Source of the DNA: Methylophaga sp.
Lineage (GTDB): Bacteria; Pseudomonadota; Gammaproteobacteria; Nitrosococcales; Methylophagaceae
Direction: 5' to 3'
Assembly (NCBI GenBank): GCA_014762585.1
Contig: JABURN010000062.1
Coordinates: 1-16,489 of the forward strand
DNA: 16,489 nucleotides
In this document: positions 1 through 7,170 of the stretch, piece after piece
How the letters are laid out: each line of letters opens with the position of its first letter
Numbering within the stretch: position 1 is the first letter of the stretch
Made by a program: the position numbers and the translations under genes
Notes under the pieces: generated by a model
The model's database searches: none
The model's input: the letters and a program-made list of their open reading frames with translations, nothing else
Told to the model about the DNA's origin: nothing

Positions 1-1019
1 GAAGGCCGGATATGCGCTTCAATCAACAGGCTGTCATCCACCGGCACAATCTCAACAATATCCTCGCCCGGCTGAATAACCCCGCCCACGGTATTGATCA
101 TCAGACGATTGATTTTGCCTTTCACCGGTGCTCTCACCTGGGTCCTGCTCACCCGGTCTTCGGCTGAGGTAATCGTAGTCTGGCTCCTGCCCAGCTCGGC
201 CTGCACTTCGCTCAGCTGCGAGGCGGCTTCGGACTGGAAACGGACTTTAACGTCTTCAATTTTCTGTCTGACCTCGGCCAGGCTGGACCGAATACGTGGG
301 ATTGCCAGGCGGGTGGTTTCCATTTCACCACGCAGATCGTTGACGGTACGTTTCAGACGTAAAATCTCGACTTCAGAAATCACACCAACAGAGACCAGTG
401 GCTCAGACATTTTCAGTTCTTCATTACTGAGTTCGTAACTGGTGCGCAGTTTATTAAGCTTGGCCTGGGTTTCGGCCAGTTCCTGCTGCCTCTGGCGTGC
501 CTGCTGTTCAAGCACATCAATATTGCTTTGCACTTCCCGCTGGCGGGTTTCATACAGGCGACGTTCTGCCGCGGCAAGTTCAGGACGCTCTTCAAGCAGC
601 TTGTCCGGCAGGGTCAGCGCTTCCCCTCTGGCTTCGGATTCAAGCCTGGAGGCACGAGCCAGCAGTTCCCAGTATTTGAGCTTGCTCTCCATGAAGGAGG
701 ATGAAAAGCGGGTGTCATCGATTCTGACCAGCACCTCGCCTTTTTCAACAATCTCGCCCTCAGAGACCAACACTTCGGAGAGGATGCCGCCCTCCAGATT
801 TTGAACAATTTGAATTTTGCTGGAAGGAATGACTTTCCCCTCGCCGCGTGTCACTTCATCCAGTTCAGTCTGACTGGCCCACCAGAAGGCACAGACAAAA
901 AACAAGGCTGTTAACAACAAAAGTGAATGGCCGGTGCGGGGCGAACTTTCCATAGTCGCCGCACTGACCTCTGACATGAACTCTATATCTTCCGGGTTTG
1001 CTCTTTTGAACCAGGCCAT
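1..1019 (-). CDS. HlyD-family periplasmic adaptor of a type I secretion system (partial, C-terminus off window)
   Basis: Membrane fusion protein that would link an inner-membrane ABC exporter to a TolC-like outer-membrane channel. The frame is open from an ATG at 1019 to the left edge, giving about 339 residues. Visible in order are a short cytoplasmic N-terminus, one membrane segment at about residues 32-49, and the biotinyl-lipoyl half-motif around residues 71-102 (QNLEGGIL, then VSEGEIVEKGEVLVRIDD). A long Glu/Gln/Arg-rich region at about 110-290 is probably the coiled-coil hairpin. The second lipoyl half follows (VRAPVKGKIN, then GGVIQPGEDIVEIVP). The final beta-barrel part is cut off. 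An AAGGA Shine-Dalgarno lies 7 bases before the ATG, inside the end of the preceding ABC gene, and the intergenic gap is only 4 bp. The pair is therefore co-transcribed and translationally coupled. It resembles LapC; the family call is firm, the cargo is unknown. Confidence 0.93.
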   Translation of the reverse strand, partial: MAWFKRANPEDIEFMSEVSAATMESSPRTGHSLLLLTALFFVCAFWWASQTELDEVTRGEGKVIPSSKIQIVQNLEGGILSEVLVSEGEIVEKGEVLVRIDDTRFSSSFMESKLKYWELLARASRLESEARGEALTLPDKLLEERPELAAAERRLYETRQREVQSNIDVLEQQARQRQQELAETQAKLNKLRTSYELSNEELKMSEPLVSVGVISEVEILRLKRTVNDLRGEMETTRLAIPRIRSSLAEVRQKIEDVKVRFQSEAASQLSEVQAELGRSQTTITSAEDRVSRTQVRAPVKGKINRLMINTVGGVIQPGEDIVEIVPVDDSLLIEAHIRP

Positions 1020-1023
1020 GCTG

Positions 1024-3204
1024 TTATCCTTTCGAAACCTTAATATGGCCTTTTTTCAGCGCTGCCAGAATCTGATCGCGCGGCCCATCCGCCACCAGAT
1101 GCCCCTGGTCCATCACAATGATGCGATCAACCAGGCTCAACAGAGAGGCTTTATGGGTCACCAGTAACAGCGTTTTATCTTCCAGTACCTCAGACAGCTT
1201 GGCTTTGAAACGCTCTTCAGTACTGTTATCCATAGCATTGGTAGGTTCATCAAGCACCACTACCGGCGGGTCCATCAGCAATGCCCTTGCAACAGCAACG
1301 CTCTGGCGCTGTCCACCGGACAAGCCTTCGCCGCGCTCACCGACCGGCATATCAAAGCCGGATGGGTGACGGTTGACGAACTCGGTGACACCGGCAACGT
1401 CTGCCGCTTTGAGCACAGCAGCGTCATCGGCAAAAGGGGCGACCATGGTGATATTGTCACGAATGCTACCGAAGAACAGCACCACATCCTGCGGCGCGTA
1501 GCCGACATTCCGCCGCAAATCGACCGGATCGACCTGACGAATGTCAGTCCCGTCCAGCAATATCGCGCCGTCATCTGGCTCGTACAAGCCCAGAATCAGT
1601 TTTTCTATGGTGCTTTTACCTGAGCCGATACGCCCGATAAAGGCGACTTTTTCACCCGGCTTGATGGAAAACGACACCTCCGATAAGGCATCGATTGGCT
1701 GATTGGGGTAACGGAATGTGACTTTCTTGAATTCCACGCCGCCTTTAAATTCGGGGCGGTGTAAAAATTCCCGACCTGACGGACGTTCTACCGGCAGATT
1801 CATCAGCGAGTTCAGGGACTGAAGTGCCGCTTTGGACTGATGATAGCGGGTCAGAATGCCGGCCAGTTGGGCCATCGGCGCAAGCGCGCGTCCAGTCAGG
1901 ATGGTGGCTGCAATCAACGCCCCCATGGTGATTTCATTCTCAGTAATGAGGTATACGCCATAAACGACCACAGCGATTGTCGCCATCTGCTGCAGGAAGG
2001 AGGTGAAATTCACGGCACTGGCAGAGAGCAAACGGGCACGCTGACTGTATTTAGTCATAAAGCCGACCGTTTGTTCCCATTTACGCTGGATCGGTGTTTC
2101 CGCACCAATACTCTTGATAGTTTCCAGGCCTGTCAGCGTCTCAATCAGTGTCGAACTGCGCTGCCCTGAATGGCGGAACAGATGTTGTATCGTGCGTCCC
2201 AACGGAATCTGAATAATCAGACTGACCAGAATCGTCAGTGGAATGACTGCCAGCGGAATATAGGCGACCGGGCCGGCAATCATCCAGATAACGGCGATAA
2301 ACAGGAAAGCAAACGGTAAATCAATCAGCGTCGTCAGCGTTGCAGAGGTAAAGAAATCACGGAATGATTCAAACTCCTGCATGCTATTGGCGAAAGAGCC
2401 TACAGAGTTGGATCGAGCTGCCATTTTCACAGCCATGACTTTCTCGAAAATGGTCGAAGACAGCATGACATCAGCCCGTTTCCCGGCCATGTCGATAAAG
2501 TAAGCCCTGAGTGTTCGCAGTAATAACTCGAAGAAAAACACCGTCGCGACACCTATTGCCAGCACCCATAGCGTTTCGGTGGCGTGGTTGGGCACAACCC
2601 TGTCATAGACATTCATGATGAACAGGGGGGATGCCAGGGCAAAACTGTTGACCAGAATCGAGGCAATGAAGACCTCGCTGTAGATTGGCCAGAAACGCAT
2701 GATCGTGCCCCAGAACCAATGCGAGGCACGGGGTATGACTGTTGACTCGGTGCGCTTGTCAAAGTGATGCACCGGTTTGATAAAAATAGCGTAGCCGGTG
2801 TAGGCCTCTTCCAGGTCTTTCACACTAAGTTCTGACTCGCCTTCACCGGTTTCCGGGAAAATCACTCTTGCCTGCTTGCCTTTGACTTCCAGCAATATGC
2901 AGGCATTGCTGCCTTCGAGAATGAGTACAGCGGGTAAGACCAGGTTGGAGATTTTACTCAGCGGCCGTTTTACGACTTTTGATGAAAGCCCTGCCCTCTC
3001 GGCAGCACGTGAAAATAACCTCGGGGTAAGCCGGTTATCAACCAGTGGCAGGCCGGCAGTCAATGATTCCGGACTGTGGGGCTTGTTGAGCAGTTTGGAA
3101 AGAATTGTCAGACATCCCAGCAATGGATCGTCAAAACTTCGGTGGCTATCCTCTGCCTCCCATTGTGCTTGTTTATTCACGTCGATGACTTGCTCCGTAT
3201 TCAT
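1024..3204 (-). CDS. Type I secretion ABC transporter with degenerate C39-like domain (LapB/LssB type)
   Basis: Inner-membrane exporter (permease fused to ATPase, 726 residues) that would drive one-step secretion with the HlyD-type partner encoded next. Residues about 20-140 align with the C39 peptidase fold, but the catalytic Cys position is Pro27 (DPLLGC) and the catalytic His position is Ala101 (SNACILL). The domain should bind substrate rather than cleave it. The transmembrane domain spans about 165-445. The nucleotide-binding domain shows Walker A GRIGSGKS at 524-531, signature LSGGQ at 628-632, Walker B VVVLDE at 648-653 and the switch His684. The length and architecture match LapB/LssB-type exporters of large repeat-rich adhesins. 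The ATG at 3204 has only a weak ribosome site. No adhesin, LapD or LapG gene is visible here, so the cargo is inferred only from subfamily. Confidence 0.95.
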   Translation of the reverse strand: MNTEQVIDVNKQAQWEAEDSHRSFDDPLLGCLTILSKLLNKPHSPESLTAGLPLVDNRLTPRLFSRAAERAGLSSKVVKRPLSKISNLVLPAVLILEGSNACILLEVKGKQARVIFPETGEGESELSVKDLEEAYTGYAIFIKPVHHFDKRTESTVIPRASHWFWGTIMRFWPIYSEVFIASILVNSFALASPLFIMNVYDRVVPNHATETLWVLAIGVATVFFFELLLRTLRAYFIDMAGKRADVMLSSTIFEKVMAVKMAARSNSVGSFANSMQEFESFRDFFTSATLTTLIDLPFAFLFIAVIWMIAGPVAYIPLAVIPLTILVSLIIQIPLGRTIQHLFRHSGQRSSTLIETLTGLETIKSIGAETPIQRKWEQTVGFMTKYSQRARLLSASAVNFTSFLQQMATIAVVVYGVYLITENEITMGALIAATILTGRALAPMAQLAGILTRYHQSKAALQSLNSLMNLPVERPSGREFLHRPEFKGGVEFKKVTFRYPNQPIDALSEVSFSIKPGEKVAFIGRIGSGKSTIEKLILGLYEPDDGAILLDGTDIRQVDPVDLRRNVGYAPQDVVLFFGSIRDNITMVAPFADDAAVLKAADVAGVTEFVNRHPSGFDMPVGERGEGLSGGQRQSVAVARALLMDPPVVVLDEPTNAMDNSTEERFKAKLSEVLEDKTLLLVTHKASLLSLVDRIIVMDQGHLVADGPRDQILAALKKGHIKVSKG

Positions 3205-3318
3205 CTGCTTTTTAGCTGGGATCTAAATAATTTGATGAGTTTCACAGTTTTTTGTTTTACTGTAAAGCCCACTATACATTAAATTTCAGCCTTTGAAGCG
3301 ATAGCCGGAGCGGACACC
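3205..3318. promoter_or_regulatory. Divergent intergenic region between the exporter operon and a small plus-strand gene
   Basis: This 114-bp AT-rich spacer must carry promoters for both directions. It holds a perfect inverted repeat TTTAC-T-GTAAA at 3256-3266. An overlapping ACAGT at 3244-3248 pairs with ACTGT at 3259-3263. On the minus strand TATAGT (3271-3276) is a plausible -10 element, but the best -35 candidate (TTCAAA, 3292-3297) is only 15 bp away. On the plus strand the same segment reads TATACA with no clear -35. The promoter assignments are weak. The inverted repeats could be an operator, but no regulator is encoded nearby. Confidence 0.35.
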
Positions 3319-3663
3319 ATGGCCTACGTAAAACGAGATGAACAGGGACTTATCATCGCCGTCTTCGATGCACCTGAGTCCGGTGCCGAAGAGTATCTTT
3401 CGATTGAATCTGAAGAACTTATCGCGTTTCTGACCCAGTCTGATGACGCTGATGCAGAGGACGCCCGTGCAGCTTTGACCGTATCTGATATGGCACTGGT
3501 GCGGGTGTTGGAAGACTTGATCAATACCCTTATAGACAAAGAGGTTATTCTATTCACCGATCTGCCAGCGGCGGCGCGCGAGAAACTGGCCAACCGCGAG
3601 AAAATCCGCGGCCAGTTAAGTGATCTCGATAATTTATTGGGAGATGATCAGGGCATACTCTGA
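3319..3663 (+). CDS. Small conserved-type protein of unknown function
   Basis: An acidic 114-residue protein with no signal peptide or membrane segment, so probably cytoplasmic. The start is well supported: GGAG at 3307-3310 lies 8 bases before the ATG. The N-terminus (MAYVKRDEQGLIIAVFD) looks like a short beta-rich module. An acidic linker (DDADAEDA) follows, then a helical core with VRVLEDLI, LFTDLP and a basic, likely coiled C-terminal helix. From memory, similar small proteins occur in pseudomonads and related gammaproteobacteria, sometimes labelled 'tryptophan synthase beta subunit-like'. There is no enzyme domain here to support that name. It stands alone between the divergent exporter operon and the convergent der gene. 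The stop codon lies in the loop of a perfect hairpin. Confidence 0.8.
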   Translation: MAYVKRDEQGLIIAVFDAPESGAEEYLSIESEELIAFLTQSDDADAEDARAALTVSDMALVRVLEDLINTLIDKEVILFTDLPAAAREKLANREKIRGQLSDLDNLLGDDQGIL

Positions 3664-3672
3664 TATGCCCTG
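3649..3672. terminator. Hairpin at the convergent junction of the small gene and der
   Basis: CAGGGCATA (3649-3657) and TATGCCCTG (3664-3672) form a perfect 9-bp stem with a 6-base loop. The loop contains the TGA stop of the upstream plus-strand gene. No U-tract follows on either strand, so this is not a standard intrinsic terminator. Its place between two converging genes suggests a bidirectional transcript-end or mRNA 3'-stabilising structure. Confidence 0.45.
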
Positions 3673-3684
3673 GAACAGAAAACG

Positions 3685-5100
3685 CTAGGCTTTCCGGCTA
3701 CGTCTTGGTGGCCGTTGCTTTTTCCTTTCACCTTGCTCGGTTGGTTTTGACTGTCTGTCGCGGTAGGGATTTTCACTGGTTTTGAACTCAATCATCACCG
3801 GCGTGCCCTGTAACTTCAATACTTCCCTGAAGGTATTTTCCAGATAACGTTTGTAGCTGTTCGGCGTCGACTCAGTCTGGTTACCATGGATAATAATCCG
3901 CGGTGGATTCTTACCACCCAGGTGAGCATAACGGAATTTGATGCGCCGCCCTCTGACCAGTGGTGGCGGATGATCGGCCACCGCATCTTCCAGCACCCGT
4001 GTCAGTCTTGAGGTCGGCACCTTGGTCATCGCTGACTGGTAGGCCTGTCTCACAGATTTCAACAGCAGTCCGACACCACTGCCGTGCAAAGCGGAAATAA
4101 AGTGGGTCTTGGCAAAATTCATGAAAGGCAGACGACGTTCAACGTTGGCTGCCACCCACTCCCGTTCACTCTTTTCCAGACCGTCCCACTTATTAATAGC
4201 CAGTACGACAGCCCGACCACTCTCAACAATCAGACCGGCAAGATGAAGATCCTGCTCGACAATGCCTTCATGGGCATCCAGCACCAGCATGACGACATTG
4301 GCATCCTCCAGGGCTTGCAGGGTTTTGAGCACACTGAATTTTTCGAGTTTTTCAGAAACCTTGGACCGCCGTCTGACACCGGCTGTATCAATCAGTGTGT
4401 AATTAACACCATCCTTCTCAAAAGGAATATGAATACTGTCACGGGTCGTGCCGGGCTCATCAAAAGCCACCACCCGCTCTTCGCCCAGCAAGCGGTTAAT
4501 CAGGGTCGATTTACCAACATTCGGCCTGCCCAGTACTGCCAGTCGGATGTCATCGATTTCGTCTTCCGCTTCGACCAGTTCTTCTTCACTGAGCTCAACC
4601 ACTTCAGCCTCAGGTACAGCGCTTCTGATCTCACTGAAAACAGCTGTGATGCCACGGCCCTGGGTCGCTGAGATTACCAGCGGTTCACCCAGACCCAGAG
4701 CATAGAATTCGGCTGCCACCAACTCACGCTGTTCGCCTTCGGTTTTGTTGATGACCAGCCGGATTGGCTTACCCTGATTGCGTAGTTGCTGTGCAATATC
4801 GTGGTCTGCCGGCATCAAACCGGCACGACCGTCGACCACAAACAGCACCAGGTCGGCTTCATCAATTGCCAGCTGTGCCTGTTTTCGCATCAGCTCAGCC
4901 ATATTGTCAGACTGGTCAGTCAGACCGCCAGTATCGATCAGAATAAAATCGAGACCTTCCTCGCGCACGGTACCGTAGATCCGGTCACGGGTAAGACCGG
5001 CAATGTCAGCCACAAGAGCATCACGGCTTCGAGTCAGCCGGTTGAATATCGTAGATTTACCGACATTGGGTCGGCCCACCAGGGCAATAACGGGTTTCAA
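3685..5100 (-). CDS. der: Ribosome assembly GTPase Der (EngA)
   Basis: Double GTPase that acts in late 50S subunit assembly. From the chosen start it has 471 residues. The first G domain has GRPNVGKS at 9-16 and DTGG at 56-59, with NKTE at 118-121 in the guanine-specificity position, where NKxD is usual. After an acidic linker (about 167-184) the second G domain has GRPNVGKS at 191-198, DTAG at 238-241 and NKWD at 303-306. A KH-like domain (about 355-440) and a Lys/Arg-rich tail follow. The frame has no early ATG. A TTG at 5100 gives the family N-terminus MKPVIALVGRPN, sits one base after the bamB stop, and has AGG 9 bases upstream. The TTG at 5124 would add eight unconserved residues and has no ribosome site. 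It is the last gene of yfgM-bamB-der. Confidence 0.96.
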   Translation of the reverse strand: MKPVIALVGRPNVGKSTIFNRLTRSRDALVADIAGLTRDRIYGTVREEGLDFILIDTGGLTDQSDNMAELMRKQAQLAIDEADLVLFVVDGRAGLMPADHDIAQQLRNQGKPIRLVINKTEGEQRELVAAEFYALGLGEPLVISATQGRGITAVFSEIRSAVPEAEVVELSEEELVEAEDEIDDIRLAVLGRPNVGKSTLINRLLGEERVVAFDEPGTTRDSIHIPFEKDGVNYTLIDTAGVRRRSKVSEKLEKFSVLKTLQALEDANVVMLVLDAHEGIVEQDLHLAGLIVESGRAVVLAINKWDGLEKSEREWVAANVERRLPFMNFAKTHFISALHGSGVGLLLKSVRQAYQSAMTKVPTSRLTRVLEDAVADHPPPLVRGRRIKFRYAHLGGKNPPRIIIHGNQTESTPNSYKRYLENTFREVLKLQGTPVMIEFKTSENPYRDRQSKPTEQGERKKQRPPRRSRKA

Positions 5101-5101
5101 A

Positions 5102-6271
5102 TCAGGGTACCTGTACTGCTGCAACTGTGCCGTCAGCGGCAGTCACATAAAGCTTGCCATCACGGACAAGCGGTTTGCTGACAATCGCGCTGTCAGTGAT
5201 CTGCTGTCTGGCGACAAAACGACCATCATTACGGGCAATCCAGTGAAGATAACCTTCAAAGTCACCGACAACAACATAGTCACCGGCCACGGCAGGTCCT
5301 GTCACCTGGCGGCGTTCCAGCCGGGTCTGACGCCAGAGTGCATCACCGCTGCCATCCTGCACTGCCCAGACATTGCCTTCGTCATCAGTAACGTAGACCG
5401 CTTCGCCGGGTACAGCAGACAGACCGGCCTGAGATGACATTTCACGTGTCCAGTAAACCTGTCCTGTATTCAAATCCACGCCGGCGACGTTGCCCTGATA
5501 GGTCACAACATAGACGGTTTCATTAACAATCACGGGATCGGCATCAATATCGACGAGTCGATCCAGTTCAGTCCGGCCGCTGGGTACAGCGATGCTTTTT
5601 TCCCAGATCACGCTGCCATCAGTGATGGACAGAGCAACCAGCTTACCATTGTCATAACCGGCAATGACCCGGCCATCAGCAATAACGGGGGCTCCGGCGC
5701 CACGCAGACTCAGCAATGGCACAGCACGCTGATACGACCACAGCACTTCACCAGAGTCAGCAGAGAGACCACTGACGCGACCATCTGCGGTTCTGGCTAC
5801 CACGACACCCTCGGCAGCGCTGGGTGGTGCCAATACTTCACTGGTCAAACGACTTCGCCAAAGCTCATCTCCGGTTTCTGCTGACAGTGCCACCACATGC
5901 GCGTTCTTAGTGCCGATTAGTGCCATATTCATGCCGCCACCGGCACCGGTGACAACCGCCATATCCAGCTCAGTTTCCCACAGACGTCGACCGGTTTCGG
6001 CATTAAAAGCGCTGACTTCACCTTCGTAGTCGACCGCGAATACCTTATTCTCATGCCACCAGGCTGCCAGTTCATTACCGGTTTCATCAGCACCATCACC
6101 TGCCTGGTTATCCCACAACACGTCAGGTTCAAACTCAGGTGTGAACTCAGTCAATTCGCTGGGCGGCGCTTCATAGACTTCTTCAACAAAAAGGTATTCG
6201 ACAGCACTGCAGCCCGTCATCAACAGTGACAGCGGCAGTAAAATAACAGGAAAGAAATGTTTAGCTTTCAT
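5102..6271 (-). CDS. bamB: Outer membrane assembly lipoprotein BamB
   Basis: Lipoprotein of the BAM complex that binds BamA and helps fold outer-membrane beta-barrels. A signal peptide is followed by the lipobox LMTGC, with the lipidated Cys at 21. Ser at +2 fits outer-membrane sorting. The rest is a series of PQQ/WD-like propeller repeats with recurring 'AL/GL..x.TG...W' blades, as in DTGNELAAWWHE, NAETGRRLWET, SAETGDELWRS and DLNTGQVYWTR. The length (389 residues) is normal. Start choice is uncertain. ATGs at 6289 and 6286 and a TTG at 6292 are also in frame. I prefer 6271 because it gives a compact signal peptide (MKAKHFF...) and the shortest overlap with yfgM (11 bp). None of the candidates has a strong Shine-Dalgarno, so translation probably depends on coupling to yfgM. 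Confidence 0.94.
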   Translation of the reverse strand: MKAKHFFPVILLPLSLLMTGCSAVEYLFVEEVYEAPPSELTEFTPEFEPDVLWDNQAGDGADETGNELAAWWHENKVFAVDYEGEVSAFNAETGRRLWETELDMAVVTGAGGGMNMALIGTKNAHVVALSAETGDELWRSRLTSEVLAPPSAAEGVVVARTADGRVSGLSADSGEVLWSYQRAVPLLSLRGAGAPVIADGRVIAGYDNGKLVALSITDGSVIWEKSIAVPSGRTELDRLVDIDADPVIVNETVYVVTYQGNVAGVDLNTGQVYWTREMSSQAGLSAVPGEAVYVTDDEGNVWAVQDGSGDALWRQTRLERRQVTGPAVAGDYVVVGDFEGYLHWIARNDGRFVARQQITDSAIVSKPLVRDGKLYVTAADGTVAAVQVP

Positions 6272-6902
6272 CAGCTTTTGCCACATCATCAAGTTTGATT
6301 TCTATCAGAGATTGTCTTGGCTCTCCCGGAACCAGCTGAGCCAATGCCTGCTGGTAAGCGGCCTGCGCGGCAGCAGCATCACCCTGTGCCAGTTTGATAT
6401 CACCTTCCAGCTCGGCGAACAGCGAGCTGAAGGCTTGCGAATCTGTTTCAGCGATAAGACTCAGGGCTTCATCAAACTTGTCCTGACTGAAAAGCACCCG
6501 GGCCAGACGCAAACGTGCCAGTTCGCGGTGGCTTTGCAGTTTTGCTTCGTCCTTTACCCAGCTCAGATAGTCTGCGGCAGCATCAGCATCGCCCTCTGCG
6601 AGCTTGCTCTCCGCCATTTCCAGCGCCGCAAATACAGCATAGACAGAAGATGAATACTCATTCATCAGCGTTTCCACAGTGCGCTCTGCATCAGCCGCTT
6701 GGGCTTGTGAAAGCTGGATGGAAGTCTGTTGATAGATCACAGCAGCCTGCTGAGTCTGAACCTGCTGATAATTCATCCAGTAGCGGAAACCGAAAATGGC
6801 GGCCAGACCGAGAATAATGCCGGCAACGACCGAGCGACCATTGTCGCGCCACCACTGTTTTATCGCTTCTGCTTTTTCTTCATCAGATGCATAGATATCC
6901 AT
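6261..6902 (-). CDS. yfgM: YfgM, TPR-like ancillary subunit of the SecYEG translocon
   Basis: Single-pass inner-membrane protein (213 residues) whose periplasmic TPR-like domain associates with SecYEG and periplasmic chaperones in E. coli. The N-terminus MDIYASDEEKAEAIKQWW matches the family. One membrane segment lies at about 24-42 (SVVAGIILGLAAIFGFRYW). The rest is Ala-rich, helical and TPR-like, with repeats such as LARLRLARVLFSQDKFDEAL. The start is decided by AAGGAG placed 5 bases before the ATG at 6902; the open frame extends further to a TTG at 6944, which lacks support. It overlaps bamB and is first in the operon here. hisS, often just upstream in relatives, is replaced by the divergent amt gene. 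Confidence 0.92.
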   Translation of the reverse strand: MDIYASDEEKAEAIKQWWRDNGRSVVAGIILGLAAIFGFRYWMNYQQVQTQQAAVIYQQTSIQLSQAQAADAERTVETLMNEYSSSVYAVFAALEMAESKLAEGDADAAADYLSWVKDEAKLQSHRELARLRLARVLFSQDKFDEALSLIAETDSQAFSSLFAELEGDIKLAQGDAAAAQAAYQQALAQLVPGEPRQSLIEIKLDDVAKADES

Positions 6903-6952
6903 GCTTTCTCCTTGCGCTGCCTGTACGCAGACCTGTTTATTCAAAACCAGAG

Positions 6953-6981
6953 ATTATACGTTTTTCTTGACAGCTTGTGGA
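6953..6981 (-). promoter_or_regulatory. Sigma70-type promoter for yfgM-bamB-der
   Basis: On the minus strand a perfect -10 TATAAT (6953-6958) lies 17 bp from a -35-like TCCACA (6976-6981, four of six consensus bases). The predicted start is near 6946, giving a leader of about 44 bases before the yfgM ATG. No other promoter-like pair in the spacer points this way as well. Confidence 0.7.
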
Positions 6982-7004
6982 TCTTGTCTGCTTTCAATTC
7001 GCAA

Positions 7005-7021
7005 CGCACCCTGATGGTGCG
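7005..7021. promoter_or_regulatory. NtrC-type binding site 1 (distal enhancer half)
   Basis: CGCACC-N5-GGTGCG is a perfect 17-bp dyad that matches the NtrC consensus TGCACC-N5-GGTGCA except at the outermost base pair. Its centre lies about 129 bp before the predicted amt transcription start. It is 24 bp from the -35 of the divergent yfgM promoter, so it could also affect that promoter. Confidence 0.72.
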
Positions 7022-7035
7022 GAAAAACACTTCTA

Positions 7036-7052
7036 TGCACCATTTAATTGCA
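7036..7052. promoter_or_regulatory. NtrC-type binding site 2 (proximal enhancer half)
   Basis: TGCACC-N5-ATTGCA has a perfect left half and a right half matching four of six bases of the NtrC consensus. Its centre is 31 bp, three helical turns, from the stronger upstream site. This is close to the known tandem NtrC spacing at enterobacterial glnA, and supports cooperative binding. Confidence 0.62.
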
Positions 7053-7084
7053 TCCTGTCGCACAATTTTTGACCACAAATCTCA

Positions 7085-7097
7085 TATCTTATTGATT
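7085..7097 (-). promoter_or_regulatory. Possible IHF site between enhancer and sigma54 promoter
   Basis: On the minus strand AATCAA-TAAG-ATA matches the IHF core WATCAA-N4-TTR at all but one defined base. It is centred about 51 bp before the predicted transcription start, between the NtrC-like sites and the -24 element. DNA bending is commonly needed there for sigma54 promoters. The surrounding stretch is AT-rich. IHF matches are easy to find by chance, so this is supported mainly by position. Confidence 0.35.
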
Positions 7098-7115
7098 TAT
7101 ATACATTGTCCTTTT

Positions 7116-7131
7116 TGGTGCAACTCTTGCT
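7116..7131 (+). promoter_or_regulatory. Sigma54 (-24/-12) promoter of amt
   Basis: TGGTGCA-ACTC-TTGCT has the invariant GG (7117-7118) and GC (7129-7130) separated by exactly 10 bases, and a full-consensus TTGCT -12 element. Only the inner -24 bases depart from TGGCACG. The predicted start is near 7142, leaving a leader of about 29 bases before the amt start codon. Confidence 0.82.
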
Positions 7132-7170
7132 ATTTTGGTGCTCTACTCATAACAAAAGAAGGACAAGATT

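Noticed and set aside
4084..4671. Long plus-strand open frame (195 codons) inside der
   Set aside because: It lies wholly antisense to a clear Der coding sequence, has no family resemblance and no ribosome site; it is a reading-frame shadow.
5003..5437. Plus-strand frame of 144 codons across the der/bamB junction
   Set aside because: Antisense to two conserved genes, with low-complexity, non-protein-like composition.
7069..7097. TTGACC as a -35 element of a second, sigma70-type amt promoter
   Set aside because: At 17-18 bp spacing there is no acceptable -10 (TTGATT or TGATTT), so only the sigma54 promoter is supported.
7133..7141. Second copy of TTTTGGTGC, 20 bp after the one in the sigma54 element
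   Set aside because: It lacks GC at the required distance, so it is not a second sigma54 promoter, and it lacks a partner half-site for NtrC. It is a direct repeat of uncertain meaning just before the transcription start.
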